A DNA stretch of 64,000 nucleotides. Source: Paenibacillus odorifer. Lineage in GTDB: Bacteria; Bacillota; Bacilli; Paenibacillales; Paenibacillaceae. Positions 31,799 through 41,417 of this stretch are shown one piece after another (the first letter of the stretch is position 1; each line of letters opens with the position of its first letter). The notes under the pieces were generated by a model. The model was given only the letters and a program-made list of their open reading frames with translations, was not told the origin of the DNA and searched no databases. Both the position numbers and the translations under genes were made by a program. Location of the stretch: positions 1,240,001-1,304,000 of the forward strand of contig NZ_CP009428.1 of NCBI RefSeq assembly GCF_000758725.1, in the 5' to 3' direction.

Positions 31799-34700
31799 AT
31801 GAAACGAATCAGGTCCGCAATGGCGGGTCTGCTCGCGCTGCTGCTGATTTTTTTAAGCTTGCCTGTAATGGGAACCGGTAAAGGTTCCGTAGGAGCAGAA
31901 GGGGTTGGAGGAACAGGCGCTGAGCAAATTCCATCAGGTACGGTACTCATCAAGAATAAGTGGAAAAACAACTTTTTATATGAGACATCCGCAGGAATCG
32001 TGCGTTATGGCATGACCAATCCAGCCGATACTTCAGCGCATTGGACGGTTGAGACGGTGAATGGGCTGTCACGAATCAAGAATGTGAAGACAGGCCATTA
32101 CATTACAATGGATGGTAACAACGGCAAAGAGGATTCACTTAAGGCGGCAGAACGCCAAGGTTCAGGAAGTGTTGCGGATCAGTGGCTGATCGATACTTCC
32201 AATCGCAATGGATACATGATCATCCGAAGTGCGACTGTGCCAGAGGGGAAGTTGGTTATCCACGAGGAGAATCAGCTTGGTTATGCGCAAGTAAGCTCGG
32301 ATATCAATGTTACGTTTGAGAGTCCGCAGTGGGCTTTTATAGTTCCAAATGCAGCACCTGTACGGCTAGAGAGCCGTCTCCGCCCCGGTCAGGTAATGTA
32401 TGAAAGTGAAGGGAACGTTCTTTACGGTAAACAGCCTGTCAGCAATGAAGCAGCACAGTGGTATCTTGAATCAGGGACGGATGACGGAACAGTAATGATT
32501 CGCAACCGTGCGACAGGCCATTATATTAAGCAAAATGAAGTGACCTGGGCTGGGGTTTTTTCGCAGGAAGTCGATATGGATCACGTGAAGCTAAGTGAGT
32601 GGACCCAAGAGCATGCACCAGGCCCTGATGGAACGGGCTTCATTACCCTTCGTAACAGTGGTTTAACTGAAGAGGGTAGTCCATTATGGCTAAATCCGCA
32701 ATTCAGCGATGACAATAATGTGCGATCTAACAGCTGGCCGGGTTCAGCCTCTAATCCAAGTGCACAGTGGAGAATCGTGCCTATTTCCGAATTACAGCCT
32801 GTACGACTGGCAACTTATACGGATGCACAAGTGGCTACAGATTTTTTATATGAATCCGTAAACGGCGAGCTTAAGCATGGAATTATTGCGCCAGATGCCG
32901 CCAACACCTCTGACTATCTATGGTATATAGAGGATTATGACGGCAATAAGCGTATCCGTAATGCGGCAACCGATCATTATGTTTCTTATAGTGAAGGTAC
33001 CGCCAAGGCCTTGCAGATTAGCGGAAGTCAGCCGTCGGATCAATGGATTTTTAATGATTCCGATGATTATGATGATTACCAGACGCTTCAGAATCTCGAA
33101 AGCACAGGCATTTATTTGTCTACATTGGGTGGAGAACAGGCTGGTGCGATTGGGGATGCGACTTCTTTGAGCGCTCAGTGGCAGCTTTTAGATCCTAACA
33201 CACCGACTGACGGCACAATGCCATATTACCGGATTCAGAATGGCTGGAAGTCATTTTATTGGTATGAGAGTGTTGATGGTCTTTTAAAATATGGAAATAT
33301 GCAAAAGGACGGCTCCGATCAATGGCTCGTGGAGAAATATAACGGCCGCAAGCTGTTCAAAAACAAGAAAACGGGCCATTACATGAACACGATGAACATG
33401 CCAAATGGCCACCTTCAGGTCACAGAGCTTCCAGACAGAAATCATGTGGAACGAGAATACATCTGGACAGGCAAAAATGTTGGGAACAACACCTACGTAA
33501 TCAGTAGCGTTCTAGACAAGGAACTTAATAAAATCCCAGAGAAGTATATTTCACTTCAGAACCTCACTAAATATGCTGAGTACGGAGTGATCAATCCAGG
33601 TTGGGGCAGTCCGCAGTGGAGATTTGTACCGGTTACCGAGATAAAACAAGACTTGTTCCGTTTTCAGCTAGATGCTGTAAATGGAGAGGATCAATATCTT
33701 AAGGACGGTCCTTTGCTGACTTCTCCAGCTGCACTAGAGGAATTGCCAGAATCTAAGACGGTTACTGAAGCTGTCTATGCTGACCAGGACTCTGCTCACT
33801 CTAACCAAAATCTTGCACCTCTAGCAGCTGCCAACGAGGATGTAACAGTAGGCCAGGCTACTTATGGTCCACTTGATTTGAATGACGATTCCTTTGTCTG
33901 GCAGTTGCAAGAAATAGCCGGCAGCAATGGATCGGTGAAGATAAAAAATAAAGGCACTGGACGCTATCTCTCCCTTGAGCATATAGGTGGGGCTGTAGAT
34001 GAGATTGATCCTAAAGTTAGCGTTCAGACTTTGCAAACAGTGTACGATGTATGGGCCAGCATTAAGTGGAAGGTTGATATGCAGGCGTCCGGTGTGACTA
34101 CCATTATGAGCTCATGGGCTGGTCACTATATCTATGGTGCGCCGGATGATAACGGCAACCCAATTCTCCGAATCAGTAAAGCTGCAGATACAGCGGAAAA
34201 AAGCAGTGCACATTTTACTGCTGAAGCGGTTGAAGCGATTGCTCCGCCATTGCCTGATTACCCTGTAAGATTCAAGAATGCAAGCAGTGGAGAGTATTTA
34301 TACGAAAATGAGCATGGGGTTGTTCTGTACGGGCAGCCGTCAGCAGACAATGGATTTTCGCACTGGAATGTATCTGTGCAGGAGGGTAAACAGACGATCA
34401 CCAACCGGGCAACAGGTCATTTTTTAACGCTGAATGGTGATTATTCATATTTGGAGAGCAGTAGTACAGATCCTGCTGTAGACGGAGCATCCGCCTGGGA
34501 AGTGAGCTTGGCTTCCGATTATACACATTACACCATTCGTAGTCTCTTTGGAGAATACGACGATGAATTAATAAACATTGCCAATAAGACAGGATATGCT
34601 GAACGTGCGCTTTTGCTAGAAAGTGAGGGTACGGCACTATGGACACTTGAGGCGGCTCCACAGGAGTTTACTACTCCATCTGGAGAACTGCGCAATAACA

Positions 34701-37700
34701 ATACAACAACTCCAGTTCAAAATGATACCAACATCATAACCATTGTACCGAAAGGCATGGCTGGTAAAGTATTGGCCGAAAAAGAGGGGGCTGTCCTATA
34801 TGCAGATGCTTCCGATGTGGCGGCTCAATCCCAGTGGCTGGTGCAGGAGATAAACGGACGCAAACGAATTATGAATGTTCAGACACAACATTATCTTTCA
34901 CTCAATGAATCGGGCCAAGTGGTCTTGTTAGCTGCTGGAGATACAGAAAGATCCCAATGGAAGCTGGAAGAGAAGTTAGGTTATGCTGTTCTGCTAAGTG
35001 CGAATGGAACAGGTCTTCTTTCTCACAGCGCATCGGCTGTTCAGCTTGGTTCTGCTGCAAATGGAACTGATAGTGAGCTCTGGAGCTTCTTACCTATCCC
35101 TGCTGATGCAATTTATGCAGGAGGAGAAGCATTCAAAGGGGAACGTGTTATACGGTTTGCAGTCAACGCCCAGCAGGCTGGGGAATACGATGCTGTTATT
35201 CGATACAAAAATACCGCTGCTGCCGCAACGGATCTGGCACTAGAGGTGAATGGATTAAACGAAGGGGGCAAGGTTAGTCTTGGCAAGTCTGCCTCTTGGA
35301 AGACTGTAGCGGTAAAACTGCAGCTTCGCGCAGGCATCAACACGGTTTCTCTAAGCAGTGACAACGTGGATTGGAGTAAAGTAACCCTTGATAGCCTGAC
35401 CGTAAAAAACAGCGTAAACAAAACATACCGTGGAGCAACGGTTCCATATATCAGCTATGAAGCTGAGGATGCGGCAACAAACGGAACGTTGATTGGTTCG
35501 TCGCGGAAATATCTCAGCATGGCTTCCGAGGCTTCTGGACGACAAGCGGTGGCCTTAAAGAATACGGGAGATTATCTAGAGTTCAAGCTTGCAGAATCAG
35601 CTAACTCCATCGTTCTTCGATATTCTATTCCTGATAGTCCAGATGGGGCTGGTGCGGAAGAAACCTTGACTCTATATGTGGATGGAGTTAAGAAGCAGCT
35701 TAAGCTGACATCCAAATATGCTTGGGAATATGGCAGCTACCCATGGTCAAATGACCCTCGCCAAGGCAGTGGACACCGCTTCTTTGACGAAATCCATGCT
35801 CTGATCGGCGATGCTCCTGCCGGAGCAACTATTCGCTTAGAGAAGGGAACAGGAGACAACGCAGCTTCTTACGTCATTGACCTGGTGGATATGGAGCAGG
35901 TTGCCCCTGAGTTGGCTCGCCCGGACGGATTTATTTCCGTAACGGATTTTGGAGCGGGAGCGAATGATGAGGGAGATGATACCGCAGCCTTCAAGGCAGC
36001 CCTTGCCGAAGCGAATGCGACAGGTAAAGGTGTGTGGTTCCCGGCGGGTACCTTTAATGTCGGTGAGGGTCTGCTGGATCTGGATACCGCTGAAATACGT
36101 GGTTCCGGCATGTGGTATACAGTTCTGAATGGAGCTAAGTTTTATGGTCACGGCGGTAAGGTTGGTGTTTACGATCTGATGATTGAAGGCGGCATTAACG
36201 AACGGGATGATGAAGCGATCACCAACGCTTTCCATGGTGCTTTTGGCCAAGGTTCGATTATACAGAACGTTTGGATAGAACATACCAAAGCAGGCTTGTG
36301 GTTAACTCAGCCGATGGGTGAAAAGGCGCGTACGAATGGTCTGTACATGGCAGGTCTGCGGATCCGCAATCTTATGGCAGACGGAATTAACTTTGCCGTA
36401 GGGACTGGCAACAGCATGATGGAACAAAGTGACATCCGCTATCCAGGGGATGATGGAATCGCAATGTGGTCGTTTACTGACGGCAAGTTGACGGATGTGA
36501 ATGGTACGGAACGTACACCGAGCTATAACAACACGGCACGTTTTAATACGGTATCCTTGCCTTGGTTAGCGGATAACATTGTAATCTTTGGGGGGAAAGA
36601 TAACAAAGTCCAGGACAACGTGGTAAAAGACACTGTGACTAATGGAGCCGGGATTGCAGTCTCTACCCGTTTCACCGCCGAGCCCTTCCAAGGAACAACG
36701 GTTGTGGAGCGAAATACCTTGCTTAGAACTGGCAGTTACGATTCCGGTTACGGCGTGAATCTGGGTGCGTTATGGCTTTATGCTGGTGAGAGTGATCTGA
36801 AAGGAAAAGTACTCATTCGCAACAATACGGCACTGGACAGCACTTATTCGGGGTTGATTGCTCAAGGTGATCTAGAGGGAGATACTCTCACTTCCATTGA
36901 TGGAGTTGTGCTGACGAATAATGTATTGGATGGCGCAGGTACAAGCGGTATAGAAGTTACGAAAAATCTGAAAGGGAGTCTGTTGGTCGACAACATGATT
37001 ATTCGTGGTGAACGGATGAACCTACTGACCAATGCCTCTCCTGACTTAAGCATTAAAGAACAAAATCAAGGAATAGCCTCAGCCATTAAACCGTTCTCTA
37101 TCAAACTAGCAGATGGACAGAGCGGGCCTGTGATATTAGAGCAGGGTAAGTCAGCTACGCTTAAGGTACTAGATAAAGAAGGCAGAGATCTTACCGCACA
37201 AGCTACTCTAAATATTATGAGCAGTGAGATTGCTACATTTACCAACGACAGTCTTAATGGAATTCAAGCGGGAATCACAGACTTCACGGTAACTGTGGGC
37301 AACGAGAAGAGGGGATATACAATTGAGGTGCTATCACCTGGCGGGACAGATCCTGTAGATCCGATCGATCCTGTGGACCCAACAAGTACTCCTAGTCCGA
37401 CGAGTACTCCAGAACCAACAAGTACTCCTGGTCCAACAGACCCTACAGGGTCAGTGAACCCTGTTCAACCCGGCACACCGACGGCTACACCAGCACCTAC
37501 GCCAGCAGCTAATCATGATGTGCAGCTAAAAGCTAAGGCGACTGCAGGGCAGGCTGTTATCGAGATTTCAGCTAACGGTGACGGCACAGCCCGGTTTAGT
37601 GCAGATGCTTTACGTAAGGCGGCGGCACTTAGCCCCAAAGCTGTGCTTGTTATTGAAAGTGGGGGGATGAGCTACCGCTTCCCGTTAGAGCTTGTGGAGA

Positions 37701-38644
37701 GTGTGCTCAAAGCCGCACAAATGCCGGCAGGCACACTGGAGTTCAATGTAAATTCGCTAAGCGGAAAAGGATTGGAACAACTGCTTGCCAAAGCTAAGCA
37801 GCAAGGCTTTACTGTGCAAGGAACACCGGCTAATTTCACTCTAAAGGTAACGGATGGAAAAACCTCTGTAGCAGCAAGCGGGTTCGGTACCACTTATGTA
37901 GATCGTACATTTATGCTTAAGGAGGCGCTGGATGCGAAGACAGGTGTAGTCCTTATTTACGATGAACAGACGGGTTCCTTCCGTTATGTACCTGCATTGT
38001 ATGAGCTCGTTAATGGGATGACCAAGGTTACGGTTAAGAGCAGTATTGCGAGCGGTGTATTTGTCGCTGCGCTGCACCCTGTGACTTTTGGAGATATTTC
38101 CACACATTGGGCGAGAAATGAGATTGAGAGACTTGCCAGCCGACTGATCTTGACCGGACAATCCACAGATACCTTTGCACCTCAGAAATCTGTCAGTCGT
38201 GCCGAGTTCGCAGCTATGCTGATTCGATCGTTAGGTCTTGTAGCTGCGAATACGACGAAGACCTTCAGTGATGTGTCCGATTTATCTTGGTATGCAGCGG
38301 ACGCCAGAGCTGCTGCAGCCTTAGGACTGGTTCAAGGCTATGAGGATGGAACCTTCCGTCCGAACGTCCCTATTACACGGGAGCAAATGGCTGTTATGGC
38401 AGCCAGAGCAATGAAGCTGCTGAATCTAGAAGCTGAAGGATCTAGAGCAATCGTTGCTGCAGATGTTTTCAGAGACGCTTCAACTATTTCCTCATGGGCT
38501 AAAGAAGCAGTGTCTGACCTGGCTGCAAAAGGCATTATGAAAGGTCAACCATCAGGCAGCTTTGCACCTAGCAGTGATACTAGCCGTGCAGAAGCCGCCG
38601 TAATTCTTGTACGGTTGCTTAGAGCAGCTGAATTATTGAATTAG
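31799..38644 (+). CDS. Giant surface-anchored GH87-type alpha-1,3-glucanase (mycodextranase-like) with SLH repeats
   Basis: A 2281-residue secreted protein; ATG 31799 follows GAGGGGG. After a signal peptide come seven modules of 120–200 residues (nt 31930–35110), each with a pair such as FLYETSAGIVRYG and IKNVKTGHYITM, like ricin-type trefoils. Two beta-sandwich domains follow (nt 35110–35430; 35445–35920, starting YISYEAEDAATNG) and look like carbohydrate-binding modules. The beta-helix (nt 35925–37060: ISVTDFGAGANDEGDDTAAF, IRGSGMWYTVLNGAKF, WIEHTKAGLWL, MADGINF, GDDGIAMWS) matches GH87. Asp1528, Asp1551 and Asp1552 have the spacing of the reported catalytic Asp1045, Asp1068 and Asp1069 of GH87 Agl-FH1, as I recall. 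An Ig-like segment, a Pro/Thr linker (STPSPTSTPEPTSTPGPTDP), a domain common in SLH proteins and three SLH repeats end it. Confidence 0.85.
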   Translation: MKRIRSAMAGLLALLLIFLSLPVMGTGKGSVGAEGVGGTGAEQIPSGTVLIKNKWKNNFLYETSAGIVRYGMTNPADTSAHWTVETVNGLSRIKNVKTGHYITMDGNNGKEDSLKAAERQGSGSVADQWLIDTSNRNGYMIIRSATVPEGKLVIHEENQLGYAQVSSDINVTFESPQWAFIVPNAAPVRLESRLRPGQVMYESEGNVLYGKQPVSNEAAQWYLESGTDDGTVMIRNRATGHYIKQNEVTWAGVFSQEVDMDHVKLSEWTQEHAPGPDGTGFITLRNSGLTEEGSPLWLNPQFSDDNNVRSNSWPGSASNPSAQWRIVPISELQPVRLATYTDAQVATDFLYESVNGELKHGIIAPDAANTSDYLWYIEDYDGNKRIRNAATDHYVSYSEGTAKALQISGSQPSDQWIFNDSDDYDDYQTLQNLESTGIYLSTLGGEQAGAIGDATSLSAQWQLLDPNTPTDGTMPYYRIQNGWKSFYWYESVDGLLKYGNMQKDGSDQWLVEKYNGRKLFKNKKTGHYMNTMNMPNGHLQVTELPDRNHVEREYIWTGKNVGNNTYVISSVLDKELNKIPEKYISLQNLTKYAEYGVINPGWGSPQWRFVPVTEIKQDLFRFQLDAVNGEDQYLKDGPLLTSPAALEELPESKTVTEAVYADQDSAHSNQNLAPLAAANEDVTVGQATYGPLDLNDDSFVWQLQEIAGSNGSVKIKNKGTGRYLSLEHIGGAVDEIDPKVSVQTLQTVYDVWASIKWKVDMQASGVTTIMSSWAGHYIYGAPDDNGNPILRISKAADTAEKSSAHFTAEAVEAIAPPLPDYPVRFKNASSGEYLYENEHGVVLYGQPSADNGFSHWNVSVQEGKQTITNRATGHFLTLNGDYSYLESSSTDPAVDGASAWEVSLASDYTHYTIRSLFGEYDDELINIANKTGYAERALLLESEGTALWTLEAAPQEFTTPSGELRNNNTTTPVQNDTNIITIVPKGMAGKVLAEKEGAVLYADASDVAAQSQWLVQEINGRKRIMNVQTQHYLSLNESGQVVLLAAGDTERSQWKLEEKLGYAVLLSANGTGLLSHSASAVQLGSAANGTDSELWSFLPIPADAIYAGGEAFKGERVIRFAVNAQQAGEYDAVIRYKNTAAAATDLALEVNGLNEGGKVSLGKSASWKTVAVKLQLRAGINTVSLSSDNVDWSKVTLDSLTVKNSVNKTYRGATVPYISYEAEDAATNGTLIGSSRKYLSMASEASGRQAVALKNTGDYLEFKLAESANSIVLRYSIPDSPDGAGAEETLTLYVDGVKKQLKLTSKYAWEYGSYPWSNDPRQGSGHRFFDEIHALIGDAPAGATIRLEKGTGDNAASYVIDLVDMEQVAPELARPDGFISVTDFGAGANDEGDDTAAFKAALAEANATGKGVWFPAGTFNVGEGLLDLDTAEIRGSGMWYTVLNGAKFYGHGGKVGVYDLMIEGGINERDDEAITNAFHGAFGQGSIIQNVWIEHTKAGLWLTQPMGEKARTNGLYMAGLRIRNLMADGINFAVGTGNSMMEQSDIRYPGDDGIAMWSFTDGKLTDVNGTERTPSYNNTARFNTVSLPWLADNIVIFGGKDNKVQDNVVKDTVTNGAGIAVSTRFTAEPFQGTTVVERNTLLRTGSYDSGYGVNLGALWLYAGESDLKGKVLIRNNTALDSTYSGLIAQGDLEGDTLTSIDGVVLTNNVLDGAGTSGIEVTKNLKGSLLVDNMIIRGERMNLLTNASPDLSIKEQNQGIASAIKPFSIKLADGQSGPVILEQGKSATLKVLDKEGRDLTAQATLNIMSSEIATFTNDSLNGIQAGITDFTVTVGNEKRGYTIEVLSPGGTDPVDPIDPVDPTSTPSPTSTPEPTSTPGPTDPTGSVNPVQPGTPTATPAPTPAANHDVQLKAKATAGQAVIEISANGDGTARFSADALRKAAALSPKAVLVIESGGMSYRFPLELVESVLKAAQMPAGTLEFNVNSLSGKGLEQLLAKAKQQGFTVQGTPANFTLKVTDGKTSVAASGFGTTYVDRTFMLKEALDAKTGVVLIYDEQTGSFRYVPALYELVNGMTKVTVKSSIASGVFVAALHPVTFGDISTHWARNEIERLASRLILTGQSTDTFAPQKSVSRAEFAAMLIRSLGLVAANTTKTFSDVSDLSWYAADARAAAALGLVQGYEDGTFRPNVPITREQMAVMAARAMKLLNLEAEGSRAIVAADVFRDASTISSWAKEAVSDLAAKGIMKGQPSGSFAPSSDTSRAEAAVILVRLLRAAELLN

Positions 38645-38686
38645 CTACCGTAGTAGAAGCTACAATATGGCATAAGTAAAAGGACA

Positions 38687-38735
38687 GCAGAGCAACGATC
38701 CTCCGGTTATTGGAGGATCGCTGCTCTGCGTTTTT
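38687..38735 (+). terminator. Strong rho-independent terminator
   Basis: GCAGAGCAACGATCCTCC against GGAGGATCGCTGCTCTGC with one mismatch, loop GGTTATT, then GTTTTT. Confidence 0.9.
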
Positions 38736-38845
38736 GACGATGGCTGGCCTGCTATAAAAGCTTATGAGCAAGCGAAAGCTCATTGACTTTGAGTAACCCA
38801 ATCACTTGCATAAACACCAACACCAACATCGCCGAGCTATCATTG

Positions 38846-39045
38846 GCTGAGGCTTGCGGACCCCAATGACGCTATTGGCAAGTTTTTAGCCTTTTGGGCA
38901 GGGTTTCGGACTCAAGTGATGCTATTCGTTCGAAAGAGGCTCATATTTGGTGTTTTTCGTGCCAATAGAGGCAATGGGGTCCGATAGTATGCCAAATATG
39001 CGATTATGCTGAGTATAAGGTCAACTGGGTCCGATAGTAGCTTCA
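38846..39045. repeat. Four-arm dispersed repeat, copy 4
   Basis: GGACCCCAATGACGCTATTG, then GGACTCAAGTGATGCTATTC, then inverse arms CCAATAGAGGCAATGGGGTC and AAGGTCAACTGGGTCCGATA, with the same spacing as copies 1 and 2. It fills the space between the glucanase terminator and the Lrp gene; 38736–39065 holds no gene. Confidence 0.82.
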
Positions 39046-39065
39046 TATCCGATTCCGATACAGAC

Positions 39066-39494
39066 TTATTTCAGTTTTCCCATCGATAGATTGACTCTGT
39101 AATTTCCGAACTTCAGCAGTTCGTCGAGAAAGCTATTCAACTCCTTTTGGCTTCCGGTACGAACACGTATCCAGTAGCAGCCTTCTCCGCTGACCCTATG
39201 TATTTCTTTTACACTATCATGCTGCTTTGCGAATGTCTGAAAGGCTGGGTGAACCGTATTCGAACCCAAAAAAACAGTAATAAAGGCATGAATAGTCTCC
39301 CCAACCTTATCCGGATTCCAGCGGACCGTGTAGCCTTCAATCACTCCGGTGTCCTGCATTTTGCGAATACGTGCGCCCACAGCCTGACCGGTCATATGCA
39401 CTTGCTGCCCAATATCTTTGTGACTGATCGTGGAATCTTCAATTAGAAGCTGCAGGATGCGAAAATCCACATCATCTATAAAATAAGAACTCAT
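39066..39494 (-). CDS. Lrp/AsnC-family transcriptional regulator
   Basis: A 142-residue regulator. The N-terminal helix-turn-helix is DDVDFRILQLLIEDSTISHK, DIGQQVHMTGQAVGARIRKM; the rest is the AsnC/RAM ligand-binding domain (HAFITVFLGSNTVHPAFQTF, IHRVSGEGCYWIRVRTGS). ATG 39494 lies behind AAAGGA. It is divergent from the metallo-beta-lactamase-fold gene at 39624, with a 129-bp spacer, and probably controls it in response to an amino acid or related small molecule. Length is slightly shorter than Lrp (~160). Confidence 0.9.
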   Translation of the reverse strand: MSSYFIDDVDFRILQLLIEDSTISHKDIGQQVHMTGQAVGARIRKMQDTGVIEGYTVRWNPDKVGETIHAFITVFLGSNTVHPAFQTFAKQHDSVKEIHRVSGEGCYWIRVRTGSQKELNSFLDELLKFGNYRVNLSMGKLK

Positions 39495-39623
39495 TATTAT
39501 CTAAAATCCTTTCTGCGTGAAAGTAGAACAGGCCAATCTTTTTCCAATCTCAATGTATTCTGTTTCAAGGTCCAACTATAATTAATTGTAGCAGAAGATA
39601 TCTGAAAGAAAGAAGGGCTTCCG

Positions 39624-40376
39624 ATGAAAATACAGCATATTCGCAACGCGACCCTATGGCTAGAGTATGGTGGCAGTACATTTTTAATTGATCCTATGTT
39701 GAGTGAACAGGGTGCTAATCCACCTATTTTTAATACTGACAATGATCGCCGCAATCCGCTCGTTCCTTTGCCGGGAGCCGTAGAACAATGGCTGAGTCCT
39801 AATGCAATTCTTGTCACACATCTACATCAGGATCATTGGGATGCCGCTGCTATTTCTTTGTTGCCGCATGATCTACCACTATTATGTCAGGAAGGAGATG
39901 GAGATAAATTAGCGAAGCAGGGGTTTGAGCATACCACGGAAATTAGCGGTTCACTGACGTTTAATGGAATAACTATAACACGTACTGATGGACGGCATGG
40001 CACTGGAGTGACTGGTAAACTTATGGGTAAGGTATCCGGGTTTGTGTTTCAGGCGGAAGGCGAACCTGTTCTATATGTGGCTGGGGATACGATTTGGTGT
40101 GATAAGGTGAGAATGGCATTGGAGGTTTTTAAACCTGAGGTGACCGTTGTGAATGCTGGTGGTGCGCAGTTTTTAAGCGGATGCCATATTACAATGAATG
40201 AGCAGGATGTCGTAGACCTATGTGAATATGCTCCTTCTACTAAAGTGATTGCTGTGCACATGGACGCCATTAACCATTGTTTGGTTACCCGAGATAAGCT
40301 AAAAGCTCATTTAGAGAAGGAATCGTTGGGGGATCGGGTACAGCTTCCGCAGGATGGAGAATGGTGTAATCTATAG
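39624..40376 (+). CDS. MBL-fold metal-dependent hydrolase (UlaG/YtkL-like)
   Basis: A 250-residue metallo-beta-lactamase-fold protein of the UlaG-like type. The zinc motif is HLHQDHWD with His66, His68, Asp70 and His71; further ligands are His in DGRHGTG and Asp in YVAGDTIWC, and the last His in AVHMDAINH. The N-terminal pattern IRNATLWLEYGGSTFLIDP is typical. ATG 39624 follows GAAAGAAGG. The substrate is unknown; relatives hydrolyse lactones or act on nucleotides. A TATAAT at 39577–39582 upstream may be the -10 element. Control by the divergent Lrp protein is likely. Confidence 0.88.
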   Translation: MKIQHIRNATLWLEYGGSTFLIDPMLSEQGANPPIFNTDNDRRNPLVPLPGAVEQWLSPNAILVTHLHQDHWDAAAISLLPHDLPLLCQEGDGDKLAKQGFEHTTEISGSLTFNGITITRTDGRHGTGVTGKLMGKVSGFVFQAEGEPVLYVAGDTIWCDKVRMALEVFKPEVTVVNAGGAQFLSGCHITMNEQDVVDLCEYAPSTKVIAVHMDAINHCLVTRDKLKAHLEKESLGDRVQLPQDGEWCNL

Positions 40377-40519
40377 ACGGAGAGGGATGGAAATCTCTTT
40401 AAAAAATCTAGCAAGCGGCCGAATAATAGCATAAATTTGAAAACGATCACAAAAATTATTTTGCCCGCTTGACTAGACCTTGAAATCATGATAAATTAAT
40501 TCATGTTCACTTGTAATGT

Positions 40520-40595
40520 TCCCTGATAGCTCAGTTGGTAGAGCACTCGACTGTTAATCGAGTTGTCACAGGTTCGAGTCCTGTTCGGGGAGCCA
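40520..40595 (+). tRNA. tRNA-Asn (GTT)
   Basis: Full cloverleaf: acceptor TCCCTGA / TCGGGGA (one G·U pair), D arm AGCTCAGTTGGTAGAGC, anticodon loop CTGTTAA with GTT, T arm CAGGTTCGAGTCCTG, discriminator G and encoded CCA. Confidence 0.95.
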
Positions 40596-40602
40596 TTTTC
40601 AT

Positions 40603-40691
40603 GGAGAGATACCCAAGTGGCTATAAGGGGACCCTCTGCTAAGGGGTTAGACTGCGTAAGCGGTGCGTGGGTTCGAATCCCACTCTCTCCG
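40603..40691 (+). tRNA. tRNA-Ser (GCT)
   Basis: Class II tRNA with long variable arm: acceptor GGAGAGA / TCTCTCC, anticodon loop CTGCTAA with GCT, T arm GTGGGTTCGAATCCCAC. CCA is not encoded. It lies seven bases after tRNA-Asn and is followed by a terminator. Confidence 0.95.
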
Positions 40692-40705
40692 TTCTGAATT
40701 ACATA

Positions 40706-40737
40706 AGAAGAGCTTCCATTCTGGGAGCTCTTTTTTG
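40706..40737 (+). terminator. Terminator of the tRNA-Asn–tRNA-Ser unit
   Basis: AAGAGCTTCC / GGGAGCTCTT with a five-base loop and TTTTTT. Confidence 0.85.
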
Positions 40738-40868
40738 TTGTGTGTGAATTTATTTTTCGGTTGCTATATGCGATTCTGAGAAACGGTGTATTCAATATTT
40801 TGGAAGGGGAATGGTGTGGAGGGATCGAATGTTTAATTGATAAGTGTGAAGAGTTTAAAGGAGGGAGC

Positions 40869-41315
40869 ATGAAAACAATAAATCAAATACAAACAAAACC
40901 GTCAAGCCGATATGATAGTTTTGATCCGGATCAAGAGGGGAATAAAAATACTATTTTTGCCGACGTAATAATTGATGGTAGATCTCTTTACCAAATGTTA
41001 AAAAAATATGATAGGGTTCCTTCCCTCGGGTGGGGTAGTGAAGAGCATCAAAGGAAAATGATTAATTATTTTTTGTTAAACGAAATGCATGAATATTTGT
41101 ACTACAGGTACCCAATATTAGTCTGTCCCTGGTGTGGCGATGAAGAGTGTGGCTTTATATCCGTATTTATTGAGAAAGAAGAGGATCTTATCATATGGAG
41201 AGATTTCAAATTAGAATCCGGTAATAAGACTATTGATATAGGCCCTTTTTGCTTTAAATGGGATGAATACGAAAAAGTTATTAAAGAGACATTTGGAACT
41301 GCGGGGATTCAATAA
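40869..41315 (+). CDS. Conserved hypothetical protein with CPWCG motif
   Basis: A 148-residue soluble protein. ATG 40869 lies behind AAAGGAGGGAGC; the frame continues upstream to 40740, but those residues have no ribosome site and overlap the tRNA terminator. The conserved-looking core is DGRSLYQMLKKYDRVPSLGW, EYLYYRYPILVCPWCGDEEC and IGPFCFKWDEYEKVI. The CPWCG...C group could bind a metal but the pattern is not a standard zinc finger. Similar unnamed proteins occur in Bacillus and Paenibacillus. It is the first of four AT-rich genes after the tRNA pair. Confidence 0.72.
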   Translation: MKTINQIQTKPSSRYDSFDPDQEGNKNTIFADVIIDGRSLYQMLKKYDRVPSLGWGSEEHQRKMINYFLLNEMHEYLYYRYPILVCPWCGDEECGFISVFIEKEEDLIIWRDFKLESGNKTIDIGPFCFKWDEYEKVIKETFGTAGIQ

Positions 41316-41417
41316 AGTAAACCTGAAAACCCATGGAAGAGATGTGCTCAAATAATTTATATGGGAAAGATCTATGAGTAAATCCAATAACTACATGGTC
41401 AAAGGAGTGGAATCAAC

